Part shown: positions 27,600-41,767 of the stretch, piece after piece | How positions within the stretch are numbered: position 1 is the stretch's first letter | Layout of the letters: every line of letters begins with the position of its first letter | Source of the DNA: Bugula neritina | Taxonomy: Eukaryota; Bryozoa; Gymnolaemata; Cheilostomatida; Bugulidae | Assembly: GCA_964035545.1 (NCBI GenBank) | Contig: OZ037766.1 | Span: 27,532,173 to 27,596,172 of the forward strand | Length of the DNA stretch: 64,000 nt | Reading direction: 5' to 3' | Notes under the pieces: generated by a model | Databases searched by the model: none | Told to the model about the DNA's origin: nothing | Seen by the model: only the letters and a program-made list of their open reading frames with translations | Position numbers and translations under genes: made by a program

Positions 27600-30500
27600 T
27601 TAATAACAAACCTGTGTATTGATTGGTGGATAGTTTGTAGGTAAACACTTTCCATAAATATGAAGCCTGAGTTTGTAGAGACCAAAGAGAAGGAAATGCA
27701 TGATGATAACTCCCACTACAGCACCGACACTGTATATGGCTGGGTAGGTGGCATCTGACGACCAATCCAAAACCTGCGTAACAATCAGCATAATGTACAA
27801 CTGACATACTAACTAGTATCTCCTTACCAGAACAGGACAAAGCAGAGATAGGAGGGGATTCACTAACTGAAAGGTATATAACTAATTGGTTACAGACACC
27901 CCATTGCCTTATGAATTGCTACTTTTCAAATATAACATTATTTTAAGGTGCATTTTCAATTTTTCCTAACTAATAATGTAACTAACTAACAAAGTAATTT
28001 CATTGAAATTTGAAACTAATTTCTTAAAAAAAGTAATCTATAATGTAACAACAATGTTAATGGTAAGGACAGAAAAAAGTAGTACCTAATTACTCAGTAG
28101 GTACTGTATTCAATTAGTTTTGGCAAGATATCCTATTAACCCATCAAATAGCACATCAATGACATGGTCTAGCTCTACCTTATAAGATGTTTGGATACCA
28201 CAGTTACAGCAGAGACGTCTACCGCAACATATTTTCAATCACTAACTTTGAGATGTTCCAAAACAACATGTACATTATAGAACTGAATTTTAAACTAGCT
28301 AATTTAATTTATAGAAATAAATAATTGGCCACGAAAAGTTTTTTGAAAATCTGGAATGATGTAAAAAAATGAAACGTTAGTTAGAATTTACCGAGTAAAT
28401 ATAAGGCCGTAAGAGAGCGTTAGTGCCATTAGAATAGTCGTATATTACTGAGAACACCACGTAGACAACTGCAAAAGAGGTTGGTACGTAGAAATGAAGT
28501 ATCTTGATGGGCATTGCTGTCACCCATATGTCCAGTAGAGTGAAAAGGCAGTTTATACCATGAGTAAAGAATGTATCTGGTTCCAAGGGATAACCTGCAA
28601 TTGAATAAAATATTTTTACAGTGTATTATGAAGACTGCATTTAATATATGAACAGATATTTTATTCCAGTAATAAAATGCCTGTAACGGCAGCTGATGCT
28701 TTATTACGGTTTGCCAATACTAAAACTATATGTGATGATTCGCTTATATAGAACATAATAGTATGCTTATATAAGAAAATGTTATGTCAATGCTTCTATT
28801 TATGTTATATTGCATATTATGATGACTCTAATAAAACTACTTAAAAGAAAGTTAAAGAAAAAGCTGGCAAGTTACAAAATATGTTCTATAATTTAATGTA
28901 AAAAGTATGTTTGTATTGTGAGAAATTTATATTGCAAATCATGCAAACACAACTTCCCTAACAAAAGTGTATAATTGCTATATAGTTTGAACTTGCACAC
29001 ACGACTTACTTGAGGAGTAAATAAGAGCCCAAAACAGCAGGGATATTAATACTGCAGGCGCTGAAGTGAGACTGTACAGAAACCAATTGATCTTCATGTA
29101 CCACCGGACTTCGATATCTGCAAAATGTTCAATAAATCTTATCAAAAAGAGAGAAAAATGGGACCGCAAGATTATTAGCTACACGTGAATATTAAAAGAA
29201 GATGGATGCCTCCTAAAGCTGCTAATGTTGCTATTTCCTTAGCAGTTTCCCTAGTTTCACTGGAGCTTACAAGAAATATTAAACCATGTTATTGTCTAAA
29301 TATTATTATACAAGTATCACTGTGTTAGTGCTACAGTTGAGGAGGAGTGGAAATGTACGATCATCTTGAGGATGCAACAACAGGAGCTATTAGGAATTTC
29401 TTGGACAATTTTCCTTTTGTACAAATGTGACCAATTAAGCAGGTGGAAGTATTAAATGGCTCATTAGACTTGCATCTTATTTGGAGAATAGCTAGATGAA
29501 GCATTGATTTGGGGTGACTGAGTATAGTATTTGAATACACATTATGACCCAACCCCAAACCACTGCACTCAGTGCCCAGCAACTCGGTGCTATTTCTAGT
29601 TATTTTCTCTTATTAGATCTTTTATCCTAGTTTCTGCAGCTACTAACTAATCAATGTGATAAAGTTATGACATGGTTGAGTGACAGTTCAAATTTTTACT
29701 TTGATTTCATTACCAGTGGATTAGCAAGTCATAGTCACTGAAATGTTTTCTAGTTCAGTGGTCATAGTAACTAAAACATTGTATAATATAAGCCATGTTA
29801 TACTTGGGCATTTTGCAAACTAGATACAACTTTTTTCATATTTGCTGTAATTTCAGCTACCTAAAATTTAAATGACTAATAATTTTACACAGTAGCATCT
29901 ATAGTCTATAGTCTATACTATCAGGTTTGTAAATTAATTACATAATCTTTAAGAGCTAAAAATAAGACTATTTTGCAATATCTGTCTTTTAGCTTTTGGC
30001 TTTTAGTTTTGGTTCTATTTACAACTGATTCACACACTGCATTAGCTGTGACTTACAAACACTTGTCAATACTTGCAGACGCTTGCTTACAGCTGCTAAC
30101 ACTTGTATATAAACACTTGTCAAGTAATAGGAAATACAACATATAGTTCCACAATCTAAGCAAACTTAATAAGTGAAAAGCTGGGATGACCATGGATACG
30201 TTGTAATCTTTAGACTAATTCTCTTAGCTAACCTTGAGTGAAGTAGCCCGCAGTACTTGTAGCAGCATTCCAGATCTGGGCTATACAGAAAGTCAGGTAT
30301 CCCCAGTTGGTCAGGTAGATGAAGTATTTAATTCTTTGACTTTGGTCAGCATACCTATTGTGTGATGTAGTCACTGTTATTATATATGTTTGAGATTAAA
30401 TGCTCTTTAGTTCAAACTATGGGCCAACAAACGTTCAACTCAGGCCCCAAACCAAAATCTTTTTAAAATTTAAAAAGCTTAGGCTATCTCAATTTCTCCA

Positions 30501-30995
30501 CCACTGCTCCTAAATAAGTTAGTAAATGCAAAAGTGTCCAGCACTGAAAAAGCTAAAAACATCTTACAATTTAGAGTGATCATCAAGCGACCAGCTATTG
30601 GACTGGGAAATGCGCTATATTTAGATGCAGTAATAGAAAAATTTTAATAACCTAAGATTTTCAATTTTCCTTTTGAATCTTGATAATTGGGGCAAAAATT
30701 GAATTTCTTGCAAAAACACAACTCAATTTGCTACAGTTTTTAGCTGCATCACATGCTATTCCTGATTTTCCCTTAATGCAGCTTTGAATTGAAAAACTCA
30801 CCAAGTCTGGGGAAGAGCTCCACTCAGCACCAGAAAAGTGGTGAATAAGATGGTCCAGAACCATCTCCACACCAAATAGAAGACTTTGACACTCTTAGAG
30901 TTGACATTCTCTGGAGAATAAAGACGCCATGCGGCAGCGTTTGAGAAGAGGAAGTTCTTTGGAGAACACTCTGTATCTTTACCACCACCACACAT
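27600..30995 (-). CDS. Rolling-stone-like multipass membrane protein, copy 2 (266 aa)
   Basis: Exons (minus): 30995-30802, 30354-30233, 29117-29010, 28594-28392 and 27773-27600 (TAA). Intron phases 2,1,1,0 match copy 1 exactly. Hydrophobic segments align with copy 1: FYLVWRWFWTIL, KYFIYLTNWGYLTF, WYMKINWFLYSL, DIWVTAMPIKILHFY with IYDYSNGTN, then VLDWSSDATYPAIYSV and IIMHFLLFGLYKLRLHIY. It has the same family assignment as copy 1. The frame ends QVCY at TAA, but the CAG|gtttgt just before the stop is a possible phase-0 donor, at the same place where copy 1 splices to its last exon. The true C-terminus could therefore differ. The tandem arrangement and shared phases show the two genes arose by duplication. 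Confidence 0.8.
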
Positions 30996-31000
30996 GGTGA

Positions 31001-33644
31001 GATACGATGCAGTCCCTTACCCTCGGTTGGTTTACAGTTGTTAGTTCAGCCTACTAATATTGATGTGTATTAACAAAGAATTCTTCACATCTATTATCGT
31101 GAATATAAAGTGTACTACCCTTTGAATAAGTCATCTAATGATCAAGTTTCCTCAAGCAAAAGTTAGAGGTTTCTCACTATGACGTATTTTTACTACACAC
31201 AAAATAGGATGAATGCCTAGGAATAACTGATAAGGTAGTATATATAACAGTACTCACCCAGCGAATACCAAAATACCAGCAAATAAGCTTACTTTGATTG
31301 ATTGTGAATGTAAAATAACAATCATACCAGTTCATAGATAATTTATAATACCAATGCTAATGCTATTGAGCCGTACAAAAGCTATGGCTATCAACAGTTT
31401 ACACCTAACAACCTGACAACTTATAATAGCATGCTTAGTAGTAGAAACTTGCTGTTTTTAGAATGTAGGCAAAGCAGTAGGTAAAGCCCATAGTGTAACC
31501 TACTCAAACGCATGCCTTGTTTTATTGTTATTGTAATTGTTCTACCATAAATGGTGTGGTCAGAAAGCATTGTGGGTATTGTTCCAAAACTGAATGGCGT
31601 AATAGGTTTGACTACGTAAGCATGGGTGTGTTTTGGCGGATGCATATCAATGATTAAGTTGTTTACATATTTTTCACATTTTCATCAATATGAAATGAAA
31701 ACAACTTTCTTAACTCAATATTTCAAAACTAGGCCATAGTCACAGCTATCCAGATTGTAAATGTTCATTTGCATTTATATTACATTATATTGTTCTAATT
31801 TAATATTTTACTGTCCTAATCTTGCATTGCACAGAAAGAAAGTTAATTGATTCAAATCTCAAAGAGATAAATTTCAATCATGTAATACTTATAATATACA
31901 GTTATATAACATATATATTTTTCAAAAATATGTAATATATCTAATACATAACTGTAAAGTTAATTATATAAAACATGAATTAAACGCAAAACTGTAAATA
32001 AAGTGAGTTACGAAATCAAAACAGTCTGCATGAAACACAATTTTTACTATGACAAAAATTTCACACCAAGCTGTACAGCCTCTTTTATACACTTTGATTC
32101 TGGATTACATTATAATATATAATGCAATGAAAAATATATTGTTTCACTTGCCATAAATGTTTTACATGAAATAGTAATAATACTGCATATTGAATTAGGA
32201 ATAGACAACCCTAACAATCTACCATTTAGTATTTGTTCTTGGACAAAGTAGCATATTAAAATAGACAACTCCAAAGGCACAATTTTGCCCACTATTTCAA
32301 TAATAATTATAATTGTCAATAATATAGTTATTTTAACAATAATAGTGTCTGCATGAATTGCCCAACCCATGCTTTTAAAAAAACTCGTCTAATATTCTTT
32401 ATATAATATGTTGTGACATCTATATTTGTCACGAAGTGTTGTTCCTGATCATATAACCAAAAACGAAATCAATTGACATAGGTGTGCATACATGGTAAAT
32501 GTAAAAAAACTTAGAAATTTGATGTTGAGTATTATATATCAGATGGTTGAATGGTTTTATGAAAAGCTATGGTGACCTATTAGTTATGGCAAAACTTTCA
32601 AGCATTATTAGTTATATCCATTTACACATACAACTTTTCTGGTCAATAAATACGTGCATGTCCAGTAAAAATGGCAGAGGAAGAATTGACACAGGTAATA
32701 ATAGCTGCAAATATTTAAAAATGGGTAAAAATGGTACATTTTCAATATTGGGTTGGAGTTTCAGGTGGAATGTTTAAGTGTTTTGGCTAATTTAACATCA
32801 GTGTGCCAATTTTACATATTTTCCATTTGCGCCATTACTACCTGAAGTCCAATAACAATCTTATGCTGCAGGTGTAAATAAGAAAAAGTCCTAGATCTAC
32901 TAGGTTCATTTTGCCAACATAGATGTTCGTGTAAATTATATTATACAATTGGTGTGAATAATATACATGTTGGTGTGAATCAGTAATAACCAATAGAATT
33001 ACAAGCTAAGGCTGTAACTCTGACTATAAATCACATACTGGATGTAGTTGTTGATTGTCACTGAAAATCATCAAACTATACTGTGACTGCAGTTTAAAAG
33101 ATCAAAAATGCAGAAATCGCAAAACTATAGAGAAAATCACACGAAACAAGGCCAGTTTAAATGTTAGTCTGAATTTTATTATAGTATAGTCTAAAATGAT
33201 ACAAGATGTATGCACAAAATAGTATAAGCTGCAAATGTAGTATACTAATAAAATATAATGAATACAAAATACGAGTATGAGAAGTGCAGAATATACTGAC
33301 AAATAACTGCAGGGATTGTAAGAGAATTTAGGTTGATCATCATCAATGGACAGACTAACACAAGCACTAATAGTATATCACTAGTCCATAGTAACACTAG
33401 GTTAAAGTAGTACTAGGTTACAGTAATACTAGTCCATAGTAGTAATAGTCCAGTGTGGTAATAGTCCAGAGTATCACTATAGGTGAGAGTTATACTGGTT
33501 CAAAGTGCAGAAACAATACTGGCAGCAAATATCATTATTGTATATTAGCAGCATATCTGATTAGATGTGAAGAAGAAATATGAGTAACATGCAGATGTAC
33601 ATATACACTAGTAGAAAATAGAACAGAAAACTCAGTGCGAAACG
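31001..33644. other. Intergenic stretch between rolling-stone copy 2 and the BRICHOS gene
   Basis: A TGG|gtgagt donor-like site on the minus strand near 31257 could end a non-coding first exon of rolling-stone copy 2, though no matching acceptor is obvious next to the ATG. Otherwise AT-rich with no exon signals. A degenerate ACTAG/AGTCC repeat lies at 33380-33480. Confidence 0.45.
33380..33480. repeat. Degenerate AGTAATAGTCCA repeat
   Basis: Several imperfect copies of an approximately 12-20 bp motif built from AGTAATACTAGTCCAT, just downstream of the BRICHOS gene. Confidence 0.55.
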
Positions 33645-33650
33645 TTTATT
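33645..33650 (-). terminator. AATAAA poly(A) signal candidate for the BRICHOS gene
   Basis: TTTATT on the plus strand, 12 nt beyond the TAA at 33665-33663. If used, the 3' UTR would be only about 30-40 nt. A more distal signal cannot be excluded. Confidence 0.4.
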
Positions 33651-33662
33651 ATATTTCAATGT

Positions 33663-36600
33663 TTAGTCCCAGAGTGGGTCACCAGTACCATAGGGATGAT
33701 GTACATGGTAGTTGAAAAGGGCATCGCCGCCAGGGTACATGGAGTACAGAAGGTCAAGGTCGTTGAGTAACCCAACAAAGACATCAGTGGTTGTGGCGGT
33801 AGTTTGCTGCGGCGTCGTAGATCCAGGAGTTGGCACAACTGGCTCGGTTCTAGTTAGCAAGAGAGTAGAAGATCATTAGAAAATACAAAATACTGTCAGC
33901 ACAGGGAATTCAGCATCTCATACTCAATAATAATATATCTTAATATAATATAATAACCATCAAGTATAAAGGAGCATGGGGCAGAGATAGCTTTTTACGA
34001 CACCTTGTAAATACTTTAGATGATCTTTTATTTTAAACAATTCAACAGAGTTCTGGCTTTCTTTTCTTTTTTCCAATTTTGTTCCTGTCTACTTATTATA
34101 GCCAGTATTTACACTGAATTTTGCAACGTGTTGTCATGTCTGTGATATGCAATAAATCAACCAATCAATCAAATTTAAACGAAAAATACAGCCTATTTGT
34201 GTTGAAGCCGTTCACAGGTTGTCATGTATTTTGTATTATGGCAGCTGAAGTTTAATTATAATGAATACTTTGTATAGGGTTTATGTGACCAGCACTTTCA
34301 GTATTTGTCAGTTTAAGCCTTTTTTGTATAGATTTGGTACAAAAAATAATTTTTGTGTTCTAAATTGTTATAAAAACTGCAGCATATAACATTTAAACTA
34401 TTTATTTAGGCCGTAAAAGTTTAAGCTTCTCATTATTTTGAAACCTTAGGTGGCAATCAGATATTGAGTGCACATAACAAAACATTTCTGTTATAGACAC
34501 AGAATATTTTGATGAACTCAGCTATAACTTTTAGTATTGCCTGCTCTTGCATATAGTATGTATAAACAGTTGACTTATGCTTATATCTGCTGCTGCGTTA
34601 AATAATAATACTCTGGATTAGACAAAAGAAATAAATTTATGAGATGGAAGTAAATAGACCAGAAGTTGAATCTAGACATGTGCATACATAAGATCTGACA
34701 TGTGCTACACATACCTGTAAGTTGTCACCCCTTGACACAGCTCTGCTAGGGTGAGTCCATATTCACTAACATCAGTGACTTGGGACACAGTCTGGAAGTA
34801 GGTCTCCTCTTCATACACTACTGGAATTGTCTCTTCAATCTACGTACAAAAGAGTAGCGTGTAATAACATGGAAAGGTGGGAGGGGGGTGAGCACCCACC
34901 CTTACTTTGATCAGGGAAGGCTGAGTAGTGGTTACAGAACTTGTCATCTAGTATTGCATCAGTATTCAGTATACACAGTTTAGTATCTGTATCACACTTT
35001 GAAAAACCAAGATAAGCTCAGTGATAGGAATTAGAAAAAACCTGTGTTTTAGATGAGACATGAAAATCATTTTCTTGCAAAGTTTCAACCAGTACCATAA
35101 GCCAAAAATCATAAAGAAAATTAAAGAAATTGGGCCACTAAAATTTCTCTGCCACTGCAGCTAAATATCATTTAGGAAATATAACACATGATAGTAATGT
35201 TAGTTATGCATCAGTGGTTACACAATATATGGATTACTGACAGACATGAACAATGTCAAGATATTAAAGTGCAGTAGTTTTCCAGTAAGCAGACTGTACT
35301 AAGCACATACACCAGATGACTGAGGTCTACCTCTACAAGTACATACCTCAATCTTCTGCAGGTAGAAGGAAAAGTTGGCTGGATTGGGTACCATGCCATC
35401 CAGAAATGAGGACAAGAACGGCATGAGGAGACAAATCTCACGCAAGTCATCTCGGATGGCAGTGAAATTCTACAATAAGATTACAATAGTAACTTTTCAT
35501 GAATTATTAAAAGCAGACCTATTGTATGTGGCTACTTGTGAGTTTTAACATTGGCAGTTGCTAACTCCATGAGATGTATTTATGTAGTATTATAAGACTG
35601 CATAAATAATTTGACTACAGCTTTACAGTGGTGCATCCAACCAAATAAATTTCTCTTGCATCTGTTTTCAAATAATCTATGAGTTTGGACAACCTGGTTG
35701 TGACATGGAAAAAAATGAGTAAAAACTAGGGTTTTGGCAAATATAGTTTTATTTCTTTAGGCATCAGGGTCTTTTGTTGTTGGGTCACCTATATTTGATG
35801 TTTTATTTAAAGTTAGGCTATGGGTTAGAGTTAGACTAAGATTATTGTTATTGTAAATAATGAGTTATTGGTTATTGTAGACTTGCTTTAGTTGATTGCT
35901 TTCATATTAGCTTTTTGTAGTCAAGCAAAACCAATTTCCGCCATAATACTCTTATCTTGGCTACTACTAAATCAGATGATAAAATATTCACAGTGACACC
36001 AATTTACTTTAGTCTGGAAAAGTTAAACCATAATGAAAATCATCAGTGTTCAATTTCCTATTTGCATTTTGGTTATAGTTAACCATCAAAGTGATAAGAA
36101 CTAAACACAAGAGTCAATATAGAGTAATAACTTCTGCTATTACGTAATCAGTTTGAATTTAATGTCTGCTAACAAGTAAATAGTAGCAATTGGTTACAAT
36201 AACACTTTATTATTGCAAAATCTATAAATAATAAGTTTAATAATTATGTTGGGTGAAATAATCAATTTTTGCCAGGAGAGCATTTGACCCAATTCTTTGT
36301 TTAAATGGTGCCAAATACTACTTCAAGTTAAAAATTGACTATTTCAATTTCTCTATACTCAAAATTTCAATATGTAGCAACTTTGACTATAGCAATATCT
36401 CTTGCAAAATAATTGTATTTGCTTTTCCACTTTAGCTGCATGTATAGTGTTCAGACCATTTTAGCATAATATGTATTGTAGAAGCCAAGTTAGCAAACAT
36501 GAGTATAAAAAGATACTGAGCCGATGTTGTGAAATAATCTAAAAGTATGTGGCAAAAAAGTTAATTACATAACTAAATTGTACAAGGGGGGACAACCCTC

Positions 36601-39600
36601 AAACTGTGCTCAGCTGATTGCTAAGCTTTCTTTGAATAACACTACAGAGATGTAACTAGTCAGCCCAGCTTTCAACAGTAAAAGAGAGACCATAGCTTGC
36701 AACAAACATCAATTACCAGGGAGTCCTAGGACACTCGTGATAAAAACTAAGACTAATGTTGTATTTTATACAAACTTAAGGCTGACAGTACAATCCACAA
36801 GCTGTTGAAAAGCTTGGATGTCCCTCATAGAAGCTATTCACACAAACCCACCTGGCTATTCCACTTTGATATAATCCTAATCAAATACTGTCTTATCAAG
36901 GATTTTGCATCAGATTTCCGCCTATGGGTTCAAGCTAATGGATATTTAATGTACAGACTTTAATTGGGTTTAATAAGAGAGCAAAACAGTTTCAAAGTGA
37001 ATAGAAAACCTGCGTTACTAATTGTATGGCATATAGTCAGTTGAAATGGATCGCAGCCATTTTCAATTAATATTGATTTAAATATAAAAAGTAGCCAGCT
37101 TTCACAGTACACAATTTCCAAATGCAGATGCTAAACTTGAGTTGAATAAAACTACGTTAGGCGTATAGCAAAGAAAACAAGGTTTTTAGGATGATTTTAT
37201 ACTGTTTCACAACACAGCCCAAGCACCCACCTTGTCAAAATCATTTCTTACAACAGCTGCAGAGGAGTTGCCCTTTCTTGGAATGGTCATTGTTTCCACA
37301 TTGCCTTTGATTTCAATATCTTCAGCATAGTCCACATGGTGGGAGGGTTCTTGGCCTGGGTAAAGCATCAAGTAAGAAGTGACATCTTGTATTCTGACAG
37401 ATTTATATGGAGTTGAAATACAAGTAACTTATATGGGCTACGTAATGCATTAATTCTAATTATCAGTTTGTACTGGTTATTCAAGTAAAATATTTTAATG
37501 TCTTGGCTAAAGGGCGACTTCCATTGGAAACTTGGAATAATTATTTTTCCAGTTATGACATACATTAGATATACAGGTCATATATTTATGGCCATTGCGT
37601 AATAATGGGACACGGTGTGTGGCTGTGAATAGACCACTCCATGTTACCTGACTCACTAGCACTGATGTCAATTGCGAAATGTTTGCATAGCTCCTATTAT
37701 CTTACATAACAAGCTATTGATCGAACTATTGTATATGAAAAGCACAGCTGAATTTGACAAACACAAAGAGCTCTGTTCACAGGCTAATTGTGGAGTAATG
37801 GGCATACACTATCTACCCTAGATCATCTTGTTGCCATATGTTGAAACCCTAGCTAACATTTCGATTATGTTATTCACTACTACTGTTAGCATTTTCCCCA
37901 TCAGCACCTGATTTACATGGGTCTGATGAACTGAATTAACCTGTTTACTTGTAGATTAACTTGCACCAATAGGTGACACTGAAACACAGCTCTACCCCCC
38001 TCCCTTTCCACTAGATGTCAAATTTAGTGACACTTCCAACTGCCTGAAGCTGAATATATTAGGAGCTATACCATAGAGTTGAAGAGCTACTACTATAATG
38101 GCCAGTATCACAATATGCCATAAAGTGCTGAAATCTGCAGGGAATATTAAAGCCAGTACCAGAGGTATCTGGCTATGTTGAAAATAGCAGTAGTTAAATC
38201 TAATAATTGTAAGAAGCCTGTGAAATAAGGTAATGTACTCTTAAACTAAATATTTACAACCAATACTAGTATGTTAAAATGTACATCCCTGCACCTAACT
38301 AAAGCGTAAAGGTAAAATTACATGTCAAATTACAGGTAAAAAAAATTACAGGTAAAATTATATATCAAGCTAACCTACAGCTCAGCATTACAACATGTAT
38401 TACTATGTATTGTTATAGTTGTAGATGACACAATTGTACCTACACTACACTTACTATTTAGGCTGTAAGTGTAGTCTTGAAGGAATAAGATTCTTATAAC
38501 GTTAGAGCATCTTTCCTCAGAACTTTCCTTAGCCTAGCTAAGTGAGCACTTGATTGCTAATAAACTTTTATTGTGGCAATCAAACAACTTGTTGTGGTTG
38601 TCAACAACTGATCAGCAATATTATATGCCAGTGAGATATGCACTAGTAAAGCTAACTGCATGACAGTATGTATTATACTGTGTGGCCCAGGTAATACATT
38701 ACTACTACCTTTAACACTACTTGATAATATTCCTTGTAATATGAAGCAGAAATAAACATAATATAAATAAATACATAATAATATAGTTTCACTATGGTGA
38801 CAAAATGTTTCACCATGGGAGAGAGAATTTCTATTAGCAGTTATCAGCCTCTATTAGCACCTTCTAAGCTTTTAGTAGTTAAACAATGTGCATTCCCACA
38901 AGTGGGAGAAGCTATTACATGTATGTATAGAACACAACGTGAAACTTCTGCTGCAGTGACTTACTTAAACCTGCACTATCTTAAACTTGCACTATCTTAA
39001 ATCTGTACTCTGTTAAACCTGTACTCTGTTAAACCTGTACTCTGTAAAACCTGTACTCTGGTAGATCTCCTGTGGTTGCAATACTAAGACGGCTGGCAGG
39101 AAAAATAAATAAAATCATCTCTAGTCTAATTTGAGAAAAAAAAACATGAATTACTTCAGTCACTTTCCATACAATAATAACATGTATACTTATCTTCAAT
39201 AATAAGTATACATGAAACTTGAAGCAATTCTTATTATAATAGCAGTAGTTACAGAGAGCTGCAATTTTATTCAATAGGAAAATATGAATGCTTGTTAAAT
39301 GTTGTGCATTACATATCACATTAATAGAGGTAAAATATCAGCAAGTTGAATAGATACAATGCTAATGGAGTTGAACCACCTGTGGGTTACAGCTGCTTCA
39401 ACACTTTCCTTGGCAGTTATAAACTTGAGAATATTTTCCAAGTGCCTGAACCATTAAAACTTTATTCTCAAACTAAATTAGATGCCTTAGCAGCTTAGCT
39501 AATGCTAATAGACCTAGCCTAATATATTGGCAATATCTAATGTAACTAATGTAACTATTTGAAGTAGGTAGTTAAATATAATAGTTACCCATACATCAAA

Positions 39601-41767
39601 TAAATACATTGAACACGTACCTTGAATAGCTTTCAGGGCCTTGGGCTTGTCAGTGTTGTTGTACTTGGACATGTCCACAATACCAACCCCGCAGCGCCCT
39701 CTGAAATCATTTTCCTCCTAAGAAATACACATAGTCCAATTATTTAAGAAATGCCGAAGGAGTATTCTTCATACACTCTGCTTAATCGCTGCATTCTATA
39801 TGACTCATTACCACTCCACTACTCATTCTCAATGCTCTATAAACCAATTCAGTTAATCTGATTGTTGTATGTCTCATTGTAAATTGGCATTCATAGTTAC
39901 AACACAAAAAACTGTAAACAATCCAAAGGGTGAATGCCCAATATCACTCTACTGCATTTCTCAAGAAACTGTAAAAAACCTTACGACAGTGTAGTAGGTT
40001 CCAGTCCAGAGCTGCATGGAGCCAAAAATACAGACTGTCACACCAAGAAGCATGCCTAGTAAGAGCAGAGGCAGCAGACACATGTTCCTCCTTCTGACCT
40101 GCCTCTGTCTGCGTGCGGCAGCATGATTGTAGGTCACAACTGGTGCCGTAGTCTCTTTGTATACCACATAGTCATCAGCTCTTGACCCCTAATATACAGT
40201 GGGACATGTGAAGAGCTATGATAAGCTGCAGGTATACTAGTATGTCACTACCAGCTACTATGATGGTAGCTACTACCAGTTACTACTTTCAGTACATAGG
40301 GTGATAGGCTAGTCACCAAAACTCCAAAATTTCCTTTAACCTACTTCTGTAAGCAGAGGTGACCTCATATAGCATAAGACCTTTATCTGACATAATAATA
40401 TTTAATGAAAATATTTCCACATCAGATAAGATAGATCAGAATTGAAATTATCAATAAGTCCTGTCAGAGTGATGAAGGACAAGAATAGCCAGTACCAATG
40501 AACTAAAACTTATAGTTATAGCTCAATAGATTGTGCAGTATCACCTAGTATTGGAAAAGCTGGGGGTCGAATAAACAATTTGGTTTGAATTTCATATGAA
40601 CTAAATTACAATAGAAAGTATGAATTTTTGTGACTACAGTGCAGGAAAAAAAGTTGTCTAGGCAAGAAATGAAATATAAAATTTTTAATTTCTCAATAAA
40701 TTGGGCATCTGTTGGTTAGATAAATCAGGGTTAAGACTCTAACGACGTAAAAATTCAGAAAGAATAGAATATCCTATTCATTTCTTTAGGTGGGGACTTC
40801 AAGTATTTTAGTAATGGTGTTTGAACTTTAATTTGGCGGTAGATTTTGGAATCATATTTGAGCGCAGCAGCAGTTTCATCAATGAAAGCATGACTATCAA
40901 TATTAAATTAAAATCCAATATGAATAACGGTATGACTACGAGTACAACTATAAATATTACAATAACACCATAGCGAAGCCCAACAACCTTGGACGGCTAA
41001 ATTTAATATATCACCTTTAAGAATAATCACTTAATACTTCAAGTTGAATTAGAAAAGTGGTTTTAATGTTAAATCATACTGATACTGTACAACTACTGAA
41101 CTAGTACTACAACTATTACTGAACTACAAATATTGTAAGTTAAAGTAAAACCAAAAGTAAAAGTATTACTATTAGTATTACCATTGAGTTTAACATTGCT
41201 ATTACTATTAGTAAAAGCTCAACTTCAACTTTAAGTTGTGTATTACTACTAGTACTAGTAGTAGTACACTAGTACTAGTACCGCTACAAGTGCAGCCGTA
41301 GAACTAAAGATACTCACAGTTTGAGTTACTGTGGGTCACCACCACAAGTCCCTATGGCCTATGGCATAACACTAACAGGTAGCTACGGTTAGTCGCAGTG
41401 AATTGTGAAGTACAAAAACTACTAGTACTGTAGTAGTACTATAAGGATAAGTATAACTATAATTATACTAATACTATAGCTATACCGAGTTATAGTCTAT
41501 AAGTCAAAGTGTAACTGTACGTTATTAATAATATTAGTACCACCCATGAATAATACTATAAGTATAAGTATAATACTAATACTAATAGTATTACTATTAG
41601 TATTTAGTACCAGTCATGAGTCAAGTTCGACTACCTACATCATGATCGTATTCATTTTCTCCAGTAAGAGCTTTTTTCTCGTCTGTCACTTGGATTTCCA
41701 CGTCAGGGAAATCATCTCGGTCTTTTTTCTCAGGATTGAGTGCGTGTTCGGCTGTGTATATGGTCAT
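33663..41767 (-). CDS. Type II membrane protein with BRICHOS domain (329 aa)
   Basis: Seven exons (minus): 41767-41639, 40188-39985, 39717-39621, 37355-37231, 35469-35347, 34839-34715 and 33849-33663. All junctions are GT..AG and in frame. The acidic N-terminal tail (1-70) is followed by a basic RRQRQVRRR at 70-77 and one hydrophobic segment (about 80-103), which predicts a cytosolic N-terminus. A linker starting GRCGVGIVDM leads to a BRICHOS domain at about 165-268: the DFDKNFTAIRD motif at 182-192, Cys198 in EICLLMPF and Cys261 in ELCQG give the conserved Asp and disulfide pair. Sequons lie at N131, N173, N186 and N217. The 60-residue C-terminal region is Thr/Pro-rich, then aromatic (LLYSMYPGG). 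BRICHOS proteins (ITM2, chondromodulin, pro-SP-C families) use the domain as an intramolecular chaperone in the secretory pathway. I cannot assign it to one subfamily. It is divergent from MFSD1. Confidence 0.85.
37356..39620 (-). other. 2.3-kb intron of the BRICHOS gene
   Basis: Bounded by gtacgt and tacccag on the minus strand. It contains the 16-bp minisatellite at 38964-39059. The open frames 38794-39000 (+) and 39029-39319 (-) overlap that repeat and have no coding support. Confidence 0.6.
38964..39059. repeat. 16-bp minisatellite, six copies
   Basis: Six contiguous 16-bp units grading from CTTAAACCTGCACTAT to GTTAAACCTGTACTCT. Neighbouring copies are most alike, as expected of stepwise expansion. 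Located in a BRICHOS-gene intron. Confidence 0.9.
41080..41625. repeat. ACT/AGT trinucleotide-rich low-complexity tract
   Basis: Long interspersed runs built from ACT, AGT and TAC trinucleotides (for example TACTAGTACTAGTAGTAGTA near 41250) within the first intron of the BRICHOS gene. The tract is self-complementary, so hairpins are likely. No exon. Confidence 0.75.
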
